Source of the DNA: Rhizocola hellebori
GTDB taxonomy: Bacteria > Actinomycetota > Actinomycetes > Mycobacteriales > Micromonosporaceae
Assembly (NCBI RefSeq): GCF_016862955.1
Contig: NZ_BONY01000021.1
Location: 62,001 to 126,000 of the forward strand
Direction of reading: 5' to 3'
DNA length: 64,000 nucleotides
Shown: one piece after another, positions 27,680 through 35,917 of the stretch
Layout of the letters: every line of letters begins with the position of its first letter
Numbering within the stretch: position 1 is the first letter of the stretch
Made by a program: the position numbers and the translations under genes
Notes under the pieces: generated by a model
Seen by the model: the letters and a program-made list of their open reading frames with translations, nothing else
Told to the model about the DNA's origin: nothing
The model's database searches: none

Positions 27680-28450
27680 ATGGGCGATGTGATCGGCGAC
27701 TGGGAGGAGCTCTCCGGCAGCGGGGAGCAGGCCTTCCTCGACGGGTTCCATCCGCTCAAGCACGCGCTGCGCTTCGAGGCCGACCTGCGTCTGATGATCA
27801 CCGATGACAAGCGCGGTGTCTTGGCGCTCGCGGCAAAGCTGGCTCCGGACATCGCCGGCAGTCTCGACCGTGATCTCGTCGAGCTGCCCGCGCGGGAGTT
27901 CGTTCAGCTGGTGCCCAGGCCGCATGTCACGCGGGTCGCGTCGCTGGCACGCCGTCCGGCGCGGGCGCAGCTGCGCGAGGCGCTCTATCACCAGCCGAGG
28001 CTGACCCCGACGATCGTGCTGGAGAACCCGCGAAATCTCGGCAACGTGGGCGCGGTGGTGCGCCTGGCCGCGGGGTTCGCGGCCACCGGGGTGATGACCA
28101 CCGGCACCATCGATCCCTGGCATCCGCAGGTCATCCGGGGGAGTGCCGGGCTGCACTTCGCGACCGCGGTCGTGGCCACGTCGGTGACAGACCTTCCCGA
28201 GGGACCGCTGTTCGCGCTGGATCCCGACGGGGACGATATCCGGTCCCTCACGTTTCCGGGCAATGGGTTGCTGGCGTTCGGCTCGGAACGTCAAGGTATC
28301 TCGCCCGAGCTGCGGCAGCGGGCTGATCGCCTGGTCGCCATTCCGATGCGGGCCAGGGTTTCCAGCTATAACCTGGCGACCAGCGTGGCAATGACACTTT
28401 TCCATTGGGCGTCGGGCGGCCATGACGGCTCGCATATGGACGTTTTATAA
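27680..28450 (+). CDS. TrmH/SpoU-family RNA 2'-O-methyltransferase
   Basis: 256 residues; the ATG at 27680 has GGAAAG 8 nt before it. The N-terminal third is a substrate-binding-like domain (FHPLKHALRFEADLRLMI). The C-terminal SPOUT domain carries all three SpoU motifs: TIVLENPRNLGNVGAVVRLA with the motif 1 Asn/Arg, LLAFGSERQGISPEL (motif 2), and RVSSYNLATSVAMTLF (motif 3, SLNVAxA-type). It should methylate a ribose in rRNA or tRNA using AdoMet; the site is unknown. The TIR gene starts 19 bp downstream and is probably cotranscribed. Confidence 0.9.
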   Translation: MGDVIGDWEELSGSGEQAFLDGFHPLKHALRFEADLRLMITDDKRGVLALAAKLAPDIAGSLDRDLVELPAREFVQLVPRPHVTRVASLARRPARAQLREALYHQPRLTPTIVLENPRNLGNVGAVVRLAAGFAATGVMTTGTIDPWHPQVIRGSAGLHFATAVVATSVTDLPEGPLFALDPDGDDIRSLTFPGNGLLAFGSERQGISPELRQRADRLVAIPMRARVSSYNLATSVAMTLFHWASGGHDGSHMDVL

Positions 28451-28469
28451 CGTCGCTACGGTGCGGGTC

Positions 28470-29216
28470 ATGAGTGGGCAGGTCTTCATCAGCTTCTCGC
28501 ACGAGCATGACGCGGGCTACGCGGCGCGGTTGGCCGCTCACCTGGCGGCGGCGGGAGTGGCCGCGCGCTACGACACCCAGCCGATGTCGGAAAACTGGTG
28601 GGAGACCTACACCCGGGCCCAGGTCGACTCCTGTACGGCGGTGATCGTGGTGATGACCCCGGAAGCGCAGGTTTCCGGGTGGGTCGGCCGGGAGGTGGAT
28701 CGAGCGCGAGCGCAGGGCAAACCGATTGCGGCGCTGCTGCTGCGCGGGGAAAGTTTCGTGCCCGGGGTGGAGTTCGAGGACGTCAGAGACGGAAGCATGC
28801 CCGGCCCACAGCTCGTGGAACGTTTTACCGCAGGCGAACCGGCAGCGGAGCGAGCCGGGGCCAGTGTGCTGGTGCGGGCCGGCGCGCTCGGGCTCGCGGT
28901 GGGGCTGGAGACCAAGGGCGGAGTCTTCACGCCGCTCATCTATCGCGGTGCGCCCGTGCCGTGCCAGCGGACCGAGGTGTTCACGACGGCGGACGACTTC
29001 CAAGAGGTGATCCAGGTCCGGGTGTTCCAGGGCGAAGACGGCCGATTGGTCGTGCCGGAACAGCGGCTCGGCAACTATGAGGTGCGCCTGCTGGAGAGGG
29101 CCCCGCGCGGGGTTCCGGCCATCCATGTGACGTTTCAGGTCGATACGACCGGCACGTTCCGCCTCACGGCCAAGGATGCCGCTGGCCGAGACGTGCCGGT
29201 CGCGAAACTGGGTTAG
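28470..29216 (+). CDS. TIR domain fused to an Hsp70 substrate-binding-like domain
   Basis: 248 residues from the ATG at 28470. Residues 1-115 form a TIR domain: GQVFISFSHEHDAGYAARLA (box 1), NWWETYTRAQVDSCTAVIVV, and VSGWVGREVDRARAQGKPIA with the Glu expected in NAD-cleaving TIRs. After a short linker, residues about 135-248 closely follow the DnaK substrate-binding beta-sandwich: LGLAVGLETKGGVFTPLIYR, a PxxRTEVFTTADDFQ stretch, VRVFQGE, RLGNYEVRLLERAPRGVPAI and HVTFQVDTTGTFRLTAKDAA. There is no Hsp70 ATPase domain. I infer a peptide- or misfolded-protein-sensing TIR effector. The domain calls are strong; the role is a hypothesis. Confidence 0.85.
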   Translation: MSGQVFISFSHEHDAGYAARLAAHLAAAGVAARYDTQPMSENWWETYTRAQVDSCTAVIVVMTPEAQVSGWVGREVDRARAQGKPIAALLLRGESFVPGVEFEDVRDGSMPGPQLVERFTAGEPAAERAGASVLVRAGALGLAVGLETKGGVFTPLIYRGAPVPCQRTEVFTTADDFQEVIQVRVFQGEDGRLVVPEQRLGNYEVRLLERAPRGVPAIHVTFQVDTTGTFRLTAKDAAGRDVPVAKLG

Positions 29217-30790
29217 ATCAGCAGGTACCCAAGAATGCCTTCGACGATCTGGCCCTCACAGTTGCTGTCGAGAGAGTCGAAGTGCTCGCCGTTGCCGCGC
29301 ACCACGCATCGGCGCACGGGCCGGTTGGGGGCGCTCGGTGGAGCGTTATAGGCGTAGCCGATCAAACCGATGACGACCTGGCCCTCACAGTTGGCGGTCA
29401 CCGACGTGAAGTGGTCGCCACCGATGCGGCATTGGAACAGCGCGTGCGTCCCGGCCACGGCGCTGGTGTGGACCTGGCCGAGGATGCCCTCCAGGTGGTA
29501 GACGCCGCCGGGGTTGGTGGTGGAGCTGATGTGGTCGCCGTTGGTGCCGTAGTAGCGGCCCAGCGCGACGGTGACCGGTGGCGGGGTTCCGGTACCGGTG
29601 AACAGCAATCGGTTCGGTGAGCCCGCGCCCGGATCGGTGATCACGTTGAGGGTCGCGCTGGCGAACATGTTCGCCGCCACCTGCGCCGGGGTGAGACCCG
29701 GGTTGCCGGCAAGGATGAGCGCGGCGCCCCCGGCGACGTGCGGGGTGGCCATGGAGGTGCCGCTCAGGATGGCGGTGGCGGTGTCGCTCGTGTTGTAGGA
29801 CGAGACGATTTCGGCTCCGGGGGCGTAGATGTCGGTGCAGGTGCCGAAGTTGGAGAAGGACGCACGGGCGTCGGTACGGGTGCTCGCGTTGACGGTGATC
29901 GCTTCCGCCACCCGGGCCGGGGTGAAGTTGCAGGCGTCGCTGTTGCTGTTGCCCGAGGCGATCGCGTAGACGACGCCGTCGGCGATTGAGTTGCGCACAG
30001 CGGTTTCGACGGTGGCGTTGGAGCCGGGACCACCGAGGCTCATGTTGGCCACGGCAGGCGCGCCTGCGGCGTGATTGCCGGTGACCCAGTCCACGCCGGC
30101 CGCCACACCGGCGAAGCTGCCGGATCCGGTGCAGTCGAGCACCTTGACCGCGGTCAGCGCGATACCTTTGGCCACACCGTATTGAGCCCCGCCGACGGTG
30201 CCGGCGACGTGGGTGCCGTGGCCGTGGCAGTCGCTGTCATTGCCGTCGCCGGTGGTGTTGGTGCCCCACACGGCACGCCCGCCAAAGGTGGTGTGCGTGA
30301 TGCGGATGCCCGTGTCGATGATGTAGGCGCGAACGTTCGATGCCGTGGTGGCGTAGGTGTAGCTGTTGTCCAGCGGTAGGTTGCGCTGGTCGATGCGGTC
30401 CAGCCCCCATGACGGTGGATTGGGTTGCGTGTCGAGCGCCTGGACGGTGCCGTTCTGCTCGACATAGGCCACGTCCGGCTCCGCGGCGAGCCGCTTCGCC
30501 GAGGCCAGGCTCATCGTGCCCGCGAAGCCTTGCAGCGCATGCTGATACGTGTGCTCGACCTTGACCGAGTGCTTCGCGGCCAGCTGCCCCGTCAGCGTGG
30601 TTACGCCGCGGGTGGAGGCGTCCTTGAAGACGACGATGTAGCTGTCGCTGATCGCATTGGGGTTGCCGGTGCCCAGGACCTGACCTTCGGGAGCGGCCAT
30701 CGCTGCGGTGCCGGTGGTCATGACGACGACGGCGGCGGTGACCGCGCCGAATCCTGCCATACGAAGCCGGAGACGATTTAGTATATGCAT
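29213..30790 (-). CDS. Secreted subtilisin-family (S8) serine protease with C-terminal repeats
   Basis: 525 residues from the ATG at 30790. The start is fixed by a good promoter whose predicted first transcribed base is at or next to this ATG. A Sec signal peptide (basic N-region, hydrophobic core, A-M-A cleavage) is followed by an I9 inhibitor propeptide (SYIVVFKDAS ... PDVAYVEQNGTV). The S8 domain has Asp in AYIIDTGI, His in CHGHGTHVAGT, the oxyanion Asn in AIASGNSNSD and Ser in LSGTSMATPHVAG. The C-terminal 110 residues hold three repeats of a G-x-H-F/I-x-S ... CEGQ-x-x-x-G-x-x-GY type. It should be a broad-specificity extracellular endopeptidase; the repeats may bind substrate or surfaces. 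Confidence 0.95.
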   Translation of the reverse strand: MHILNRLRLRMAGFGAVTAAVVVMTTGTAAMAAPEGQVLGTGNPNAISDSYIVVFKDASTRGVTTLTGQLAAKHSVKVEHTYQHALQGFAGTMSLASAKRLAAEPDVAYVEQNGTVQALDTQPNPPSWGLDRIDQRNLPLDNSYTYATTASNVRAYIIDTGIRITHTTFGGRAVWGTNTTGDGNDSDCHGHGTHVAGTVGGAQYGVAKGIALTAVKVLDCTGSGSFAGVAAGVDWVTGNHAAGAPAVANMSLGGPGSNATVETAVRNSIADGVVYAIASGNSNSDACNFTPARVAEAITVNASTRTDARASFSNFGTCTDIYAPGAEIVSSYNTSDTATAILSGTSMATPHVAGGAALILAGNPGLTPAQVAANMFASATLNVITDPGAGSPNRLLFTGTGTPPPVTVALGRYYGTNGDHISSTTNPGGVYHLEGILGQVHTSAVAGTHALFQCRIGGDHFTSVTANCEGQVVIGLIGYAYNAPPSAPNRPVRRCVVRGNGEHFDSLDSNCEGQIVEGILGYLLI

Positions 30791-30798
30791 AGCGATCG

Positions 30799-30828
30799 AT
30801 ACTAGACACATGAATTGCTATGCGTCAA
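30799..30828 (-). promoter_or_regulatory. Promoter of the S8 protease gene, predicted leaderless
   Basis: On the minus strand TTGACG (30828-30823), an 18-bp spacer and TAGTAT (30804-30799) lie 8 bp before the ATG at 30790, so transcription should begin at or within a base of the start codon. No Shine-Dalgarno is present, consistent with a leaderless mRNA. The promoter overlaps the 3' end of the preceding gene. Confidence 0.65.
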
Positions 30829-32435
30829 TGTCCGCGGAACGCCTCCTCCAGCCACCAGGAGCCGTGTGCGGTGCGCACCTTGGCGTCGATGAGCAGGGGA
30901 GTGTCGCGGGGGCCGGCGAGCCAGGCGTGAGCACCGTCCAGATCGGACAGTGTGCGCACGGTGATCGCGGTGCAGCCGAAGCCGCGGGCGATGGCGGCCA
31001 GGTCGGAATCGGGGAAGGTCACCGTGTCGAGCGGATGGCCGTCGGGACCGAAGTGGTGGACCTCTGCGCCGAAGGCGGCATCGTTATAGACGACGATGAC
31101 CATCGGCAGGCGCAGCCGGATCACCGTGGTCAGCTCGGCGAGCGACATCAGGAAACCGCCGTCGCCAAGGGCGGCCACCGGCAGCCGGTCGGGTCGTGCC
31201 AGCGCCGCACCGATCGCGCTGGCCAGGCCCAATCCGACCGACTGAAATGCCTGGGTGAAACAGAAGCCGGCGTTATCCGGTACCGACAAAAACATGGATG
31301 GATAACCCATGAAGTTTCCAGAATCGATGGCCACGATCCGCTCGCGCGGAAGCAGGGCGTCCAGCGCGATGGTGAAGGTACGCGGGTCGATGCTCGACAG
31401 CGTGCTCTCATCCGGGTAGGGCACGTCACACCACCGGATCTGGGCGGCGATGGTGGCCCGCAGGTCATCGTCGCGCCAGCCCGCGCTGCTCCAGTCGCCG
31501 AACGCGGCCAGCGCCTCGCTGGCGACCCGGGCCACATCCGCGATGACACCCAGATCGGCCCGGTGGTTGACGCCGATCGCGGCGGGATCGAGGTCGACCT
31601 GTACGACGTTGGCGGAAGCGGGGATGAGGCGGCCGTGCCGGGTGGTCCACATGTTCAGCGTGCTGCCCCAGGCCACGACCAGATCGGACTGGGAGATGAG
31701 CGAGGCGGCCAGCGGAGAGGCGAAACCGCCGGACACGTCGAGATTCCACGGGTCGCCCTCGAAAAGGCCCTTGGCCGCGGCCGAGGTGGCGAGCAGCGCA
31801 CCGCATCTGTCGGCCAGCTGGGTCAGCGGATAGCGGGCGCGGGTCGCGCCGCGGCCCGCGATGAAGACCGGCTTGCTGGCACCGCGCAAGGCGTGCAACA
31901 GCTCCTCGATGTCCACTGTGGACTCATCGGCACCTGGCGGCGGGGGCAGGTCGGGCAGCTCGGTCTGCTGGGCCTGTACCTCCAGCGGCAGCCCGAGAAG
32001 CACCGTCCTCGGCCGTGGGCCGGTGACGGCCTGCCAGGCGGTGAACACGTCGGCCGGCTTCTCCAGGCGCAGGAAATCGGCCCCTATCCCGGACGCCAGG
32101 CCCGGCAGGTCGAGGTGGAAGTTGGAGCGCGGATTGGTCGCCTCCGGGGTGAGCACCAGCAGCGGGGTGCGGCTCTTGGCCGCCTCGGTGATGCCGGTGA
32201 AGGCGTTGGTGACCCCCGGACCCTGATGCACGCTGAGCACGCAGGGCTGGCCGGACACCCGTGCGTAGGCGTCGGCCATCGTGGCCGCGCCAGCCTCGTG
32301 GGCGGCCGGGACGAAACGAGCCCCGGCCGCGACGAGGGCGTTGGTGGCATGGAAGTTGCCGCTGCCGACCAGGCCGAAAACGTGATCGACTCCGAGCTGG
32401 GCCAGCAGCCGGCCGACCGCCTGCGCGACGAGCAT
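30825..32435 (-). CDS. Thiamine-diphosphate-dependent enzyme (acetolactate synthase / benzoylformate decarboxylase type)
   Basis: 536 residues with the three-domain layout of the POX/AHAS group. The N-terminal PYR domain has the catalytic Glu in AAHEAGAATMADAYARV. A central domain follows (GASKPVFIAGRGA). The C-terminal PP domain carries the Mg-ThDP motif ALGDGGFLMSLAELTT ... VYND. It should act on a 2-oxo acid by decarboxylation or carboligation; the substrate is not deducible. Its ATG overlaps the stop of the cyclase gene (TGATG), so the pair is translationally coupled. The middle domain lacks an obvious FAD motif, favouring a decarboxylase over a true AHAS. Confidence 0.85.
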   Translation of the reverse strand: MLVAQAVGRLLAQLGVDHVFGLVGSGNFHATNALVAAGARFVPAAHEAGAATMADAYARVSGQPCVLSVHQGPGVTNAFTGITEAAKSRTPLLVLTPEATNPRSNFHLDLPGLASGIGADFLRLEKPADVFTAWQAVTGPRPRTVLLGLPLEVQAQQTELPDLPPPPGADESTVDIEELLHALRGASKPVFIAGRGATRARYPLTQLADRCGALLATSAAAKGLFEGDPWNLDVSGGFASPLAASLISQSDLVVAWGSTLNMWTTRHGRLIPASANVVQVDLDPAAIGVNHRADLGVIADVARVASEALAAFGDWSSAGWRDDDLRATIAAQIRWCDVPYPDESTLSSIDPRTFTIALDALLPRERIVAIDSGNFMGYPSMFLSVPDNAGFCFTQAFQSVGLGLASAIGAALARPDRLPVAALGDGGFLMSLAELTTVIRLRLPMVIVVYNDAAFGAEVHHFGPDGHPLDTVTFPDSDLAAIARGFGCTAITVRTLSDLDGAHAWLAGPRDTPLLIDAKVRTAHGSWWLEEAFRGH

Positions 32436-33196
32436 CAGCGTTGTACGAGCGCGAGGACGCGGCAGGGGCTACCCGATCCGCCCACGATCGGCAGCGGCGC
32501 GGCAATCACGACCGCACCGGTGGGTGGCAACTGGCTCAGGTTCTGCAGCTGGGTGAGCCCGTATTTGTTGGCGCCCAACAGGAAGGTGTGACACGGAAAC
32601 GGCGGGTCGAAGGAGTGGGCCGCGCCCGCATCGGTGCCGACCGTCTCCACGCCGACTCCCAGTACCACAGACTCCTGCGCGATCCATTTAGCACAGTCGA
32701 CGGAGATGCCCGGCGAGCTGCCGCCGTTGAGGAAGGCCTCCGGATCGGCGGACCTGGTGTCCCAGCCGGTGCGGTAGAGCAGCCAGCCACCAACGGGCAG
32801 CGCGCCGTGCTCGGATTCCCAGGCCTTGATGTGCTCCACCTCGAGCAGGAAGTCGGGATCGGCGGCGGCCTGGGCCGAAAAGTCAAGCACCGCCGCGGGG
32901 GCGACCAGCCGCTGCGAGGGCACCTGGGACACGTCGTCGGCATCCTGGCCGGTGACCCAGTGGATCGGCGCATCGAAATGGGTTCCGGTGTGCTCGCCGG
33001 TGGTGATGTTGTTCCAGTACCAGGCGGGCCCGCGCTCGTCGTAGCGGCTGATCTCGGTGAGCGCAAAGGGCCAGGTCTGGCCGAAGTTGTCGGGCAGGGC
33101 AAGGATGGGGGTGTGCGAGGACAGCGGTGCGGTCAGGTCGACCACCTCGATCTGGCCCTCGGCCACGGCGGCAGCGAGCTGGGAGAGCAGCGTCAT
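32435..33196 (-). CDS. Cyclase-family metal hydrolase (kynurenine formamidase-like)
   Basis: 253 residues. The cyclase signature HTGTHFDAPIHWVTG (HxGTHxDxPxH) binds the metal and sits near residue 70. A later VGVETVGTDAG with nearby HSFDPPFPCHTFLL completes the fold. Family members hydrolyse amides or lactones, such as N-formylkynurenine or isatin. It is paired with the downstream ThDP enzyme, suggesting one hydrolyses or forms the 2-oxo acid used by the other. It begins 50 bp after the NodA-like gene ends and could be read through from the RiPP operon, but its role there is not evident. Confidence 0.85.
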   Translation of the reverse strand: MTLLSQLAAAVAEGQIEVVDLTAPLSSHTPILALPDNFGQTWPFALTEISRYDERGPAWYWNNITTGEHTGTHFDAPIHWVTGQDADDVSQVPSQRLVAPAAVLDFSAQAAADPDFLLEVEHIKAWESEHGALPVGGWLLYRTGWDTRSADPEAFLNGGSSPGISVDCAKWIAQESVVLGVGVETVGTDAGAAHSFDPPFPCHTFLLGANKYGLTQLQNLSQLPPTGAVVIAAPLPIVGGSGSPCRVLALVQR

Positions 33197-33246
33197 GGGT
33201 TGACGCTAGGACGCTGATCGAGATCGGTCAACGCCCTACAACGTTA

Positions 33247-33807
33247 TTACGTTTCGAAGCCGTGGCGGTCGATGACCTTCCCGGCAGGCCAGCGCGAGAT
33301 GTCGGCGGTCGCCGCAAGCACCATGGATACTGAGCCGATCATCAGCGCCTGGAAGGGGCTGTGCACGGTCGGCGTCCTGATCGTCGTCTCGGGCGGCAAG
33401 GCCGTCCAGCCCACACCGTTATAGGCGGCCGCGGTGTCGGCGTTGCAGGTGAAGTAGCCGAACGGGACCCTCAGCTCGATCAGCGCGCCGCTCACCCGCA
33501 CCGCCAGCTGACGGGCCAGATCGCTCTGCGCCCAATCCGGGTGGATCGCGAGCAGGCCCACCTCGCCGACGAGCTGGTCCACGCCGTCGACCCGGACGAA
33601 GCGGCGCAGGATGCCCGCGTGCCCAACGGCCTGACCCGCGACCCGGGCGATCACCCGGAACTCGGGCCGGGTACAGGCCCAGCTGCGGTCGCCGGTGAAG
33701 TAGGCGCTCGTCCACGGGAACGCCAGCTGCAGCAGAAGAGAAAGGTCGGCATGGTCGGCGCGGACCAGATCGTTCTCCCAGCGCTGGAGCCACTCGACCG
33801 CGGTCAT
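33247..33807 (-). CDS. NodA-like N-acyltransferase, last gene of the azole-peptide operon
   Basis: 186 residues from the ATG at 33807, overlapping the previous stop (ATGA). It follows rhizobial NodA along its length: RWENDLVRADH near the start, DRSWACTRPEFRVIA, VGHAGILRRFVRVDGVDQLV, GEVGLLAIHPDW, and the diagnostic end WPAGKVIDRHGFE. NodA is a GNAT-fold enzyme moving a fatty acyl chain from acyl carrier protein to the free amine of a glucosamine unit. No nodB or nodC is present, so the acceptor here is more likely an amino sugar or amine on the RiPP. Family match is strong; the substrate is inferred. Confidence 0.85.
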   Translation of the reverse strand: MTAVEWLQRWENDLVRADHADLSLLLQLAFPWTSAYFTGDRSWACTRPEFRVIARVAGQAVGHAGILRRFVRVDGVDQLVGEVGLLAIHPDWAQSDLARQLAVRVSGALIELRVPFGYFTCNADTAAAYNGVGWTALPPETTIRTPTVHSPFQALMIGSVSMVLAATADISRWPAGKVIDRHGFET

Positions 33808-34862
33808 GGCCTCACCCCGCCGGCGTGGCTGAGGATGCGGGCCGCCACCTCGTCCGCGTCGCCCCAGGCCGCCCGCAAGGGATGGGTGGCGTCGGCGGCG
33901 CCGCGCAGCTTTTGCGCCATCGCCCATAGCGTCGATGGGTCGTCGGAAGGGGTGCAGCGCATCAGCAAACCGGTGCTCTCCAACAGTTCCAGGCGTTCGT
34001 GGAAGCCGGCGCGGATGGTGCGGCCGGGATCCGGATTCACCGCCGCGATCACCGGAACACCGTTGGAGACCAGCTCGCAACCGGTGAACCCGAGCGCGTC
34101 CGCCAGCACCACGTCGGCGGCGCGGTAGTAGAGGTCGGGACGATCGGTGCGCCCGACCCACCTGATGTTCGGGGTGGTCGGCGCGGGCTTGCGCAGCGGG
34201 GGCGGGTCGGCGAGCAGGAGGAGCTGGTCGCTGTCGCCCGCGTAGGCGGTGAAGGCGCGCAGCGCCTGAAGCTGAATCTCCAGTGCCGCCTTGCGATCGG
34301 GCCGCCCGCCCGCGGCCACGAGCAACACGAGGGCATCGTCGGACAGGCCCAGCTCGGCTCTGGCCGCGTCTCGCTGGGCGGCGAAGTTGTCGACGATCGG
34401 GCCGCAGTACCAGACCGGGGCGGTGGTGCCCAGCGGCACCGGGTGCGCCTGCGGGAAGTCGGGCACGACTATCTCCACGGCGTCATCCATGATCACATCC
34501 AGCTCGGGTTGACCCAGCTCGGCGAAGAACCAGTCGGTCAACAGCACGTTGGGGATGGCCAGCACCCGGCGGCAGAACGAAGGCACGGTAAGGAACTCGT
34601 CGCTCACCACCAGATCCGCAGGCATGCTTTGGTACAGGAAACGCCAAACCCGCCAGCCGGCGTCGTAATCGCTGTCGACGGCATCGTCGAACCCGAGATC
34701 CTCGGCGTCGACTCCGCGCGAGCGGTAATAGGCCATTCCGCTTCCGGCGGAAGCCAGGCTGATCTGGGCATCCGGCCGCAATCGGCGGATGGCGTTGATG
34801 ATGCGCAGATCGCGGGCGGCATGGCCGAAGCCGTGCCCGCGAGACACAAAACTGATTCTCAC
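33804..34862 (-). CDS. MurG/GT1-like glycosyltransferase in the azole-peptide operon
   Basis: 352 residues with a GT-B architecture. The N-terminal half opens MRISFVSRGHGFGHAARDLR, the Gly/His-rich acceptor-side loop of GT28/GT1 enzymes. The C-terminal half has VAAGGRPDRKAAL, NIRWVGRTDRPDLYYRAADV and the donor-binding LADALGFTGCELVSNGVPV-type Gly/Glu region. It should transfer a sugar from a nucleotide donor to the peptide or to a sugar already attached. It overlaps both neighbours by four bases, so it is translationally tied to the operon. If the sugar is an amino sugar, it would provide an acceptor for the NodA-like enzyme (inference). Confidence 0.8.
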   Translation of the reverse strand: MRISFVSRGHGFGHAARDLRIINAIRRLRPDAQISLASAGSGMAYYRSRGVDAEDLGFDDAVDSDYDAGWRVWRFLYQSMPADLVVSDEFLTVPSFCRRVLAIPNVLLTDWFFAELGQPELDVIMDDAVEIVVPDFPQAHPVPLGTTAPVWYCGPIVDNFAAQRDAARAELGLSDDALVLLVAAGGRPDRKAALEIQLQALRAFTAYAGDSDQLLLLADPPPLRKPAPTTPNIRWVGRTDRPDLYYRAADVVLADALGFTGCELVSNGVPVIAAVNPDPGRTIRAGFHERLELLESTGLLMRCTPSDDPSTLWAMAQKLRGAADATHPLRAAWGDADEVAARILSHAGGVRP

Positions 34863-35917
34863 AGATTCTCCTTGAGCACGCCTTCGGTGAAAGCTTCAGC
34901 CGTGTATTCGTCCAGGAAAGGGCCTGCCGCTTCCAGCTGCCACGCGGGCAGGTAGCGATCGAAGACGCCGCGAGCAAGAGTGGTCACGCCGAGCCAGCCG
35001 GTGTCGCGATCCAGCGCCTCGCATACGCCTACCGGGTCATCGCCGAGCAAGCTGACCACCTCCGCGCCCAGCGCCCAGGCGGTCAGCCATAGGCCGGCGG
35101 CCACATCCGGGCGAAGCTCGGATCTGGTGGCGCACAGCGCGGCAGCGCGTTGCGCCGCCAGCCGCCGCAGCGAGGCCGTATCGACGGCCCGCTCGGCGAG
35201 GACCTCCATCGGGTGGCGCGGGGCCCAGCCGGAAGGGGAGCGGTGCAGGTAGAACGGGCGTGGATAGGAACGGGAGAAGCAGGGGAATAGGTCGATGGCT
35301 GGCGTGTCGAAGGCGCCGGTGTCACCGGAAAAGCATGCGGCCAGTCGCAGGCCCATCGAGTGGTTTCCGGTGAGGCTTGGTTTGGTGTCGTGTTGAGCCA
35401 TATTGGGTACCACGGCAAAAGCTCGAATATCCAAACGCTGCAACAGTTCTGACAGCAGCACATCGTCTTGCGGTATCACCGGGTGAAGGTTTCCGGCCAC
35501 GCGGGCCACGTGGGCGGGAAGAACCGAGGCCACCGTCGGCAGGTAGGGGTCGCACACCTCGACCCAGCGATGCCCGAGCCAGGCCGCCAAGCGGACCGCA
35601 TAAGAGGTGGTGCAGGCCCACTCGGTGAACAGGCAGATGGCATCGCCCGGCCGTTGCGCGATCGCGGCCAAAAGACGCTCGGCGAACGACTCTCCTAAAA
35701 GGACATCATCCTGAAGCACGAGGTGATGGGTGGCGTCCGGATCGACCGCCGCCCAGGCCCGGACGGCCGCCCGCGCCGCCGACGGAGGGCCGGTGGGCAG
35801 CGGGTCCACCACGATGCGCAGCCCGAGCTCAGGATGCAAGTCGCACAGCGCTTGCGCAGCAGGCAATCGCGAGGGATGGGTCATCACCGCGGCGGACAGC
35901 CGGATCGCCTCGCTCAT
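34859..35917 (-). CDS. Glycosyltransferase-like protein (GT-A type) in the azole-peptide operon
   Basis: 352 residues. The N-terminal 200 residues look like a GT-A nucleotide-sugar enzyme: LSAAVMTHPSRLPAAQAL, then VLQDDVLLGESFAERLLAAI, where the QDD replaces a DxD motif, and a second QDDVLLSELLQRL. Middle HDTKPSLTGNHSMGLRLA resembles the acceptor part of LPS/procollagen-type transferases. The C-terminal part is helical without a known motif. It overlaps the ABC transporter gene by four bases. It probably decorates the RiPP with a sugar; it could also be a non-catalytic relative. Confidence 0.6.
   Translation of the reverse strand: MSEAIRLSAAVMTHPSRLPAAQALCDLHPELGLRIVVDPLPTGPPSAARAAVRAWAAVDPDATHHLVLQDDVLLGESFAERLLAAIAQRPGDAICLFTEWACTTSYAVRLAAWLGHRWVEVCDPYLPTVASVLPAHVARVAGNLHPVIPQDDVLLSELLQRLDIRAFAVVPNMAQHDTKPSLTGNHSMGLRLAACFSGDTGAFDTPAIDLFPCFSRSYPRPFYLHRSPSGWAPRHPMEVLAERAVDTASLRRLAAQRAAALCATRSELRPDVAAGLWLTAWALGAEVVSLLGDDPVGVCEALDRDTGWLGVTTLARGVFDRYLPAWQLEAAGPFLDEYTAEAFTEGVLKENL

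Noticed and set aside
30708-32591. Long plus-strand open frame of more than 600 codons
   Set aside because: It is antisense to the ThDP enzyme and cyclase genes, which have clear family motifs; GC-rich DNA gives long antisense frames.
33247-33807. A nodulation (nod) locus
   Set aside because: No nodB deacetylase or nodC chitin synthase is present and the gene is embedded in a RiPP operon.
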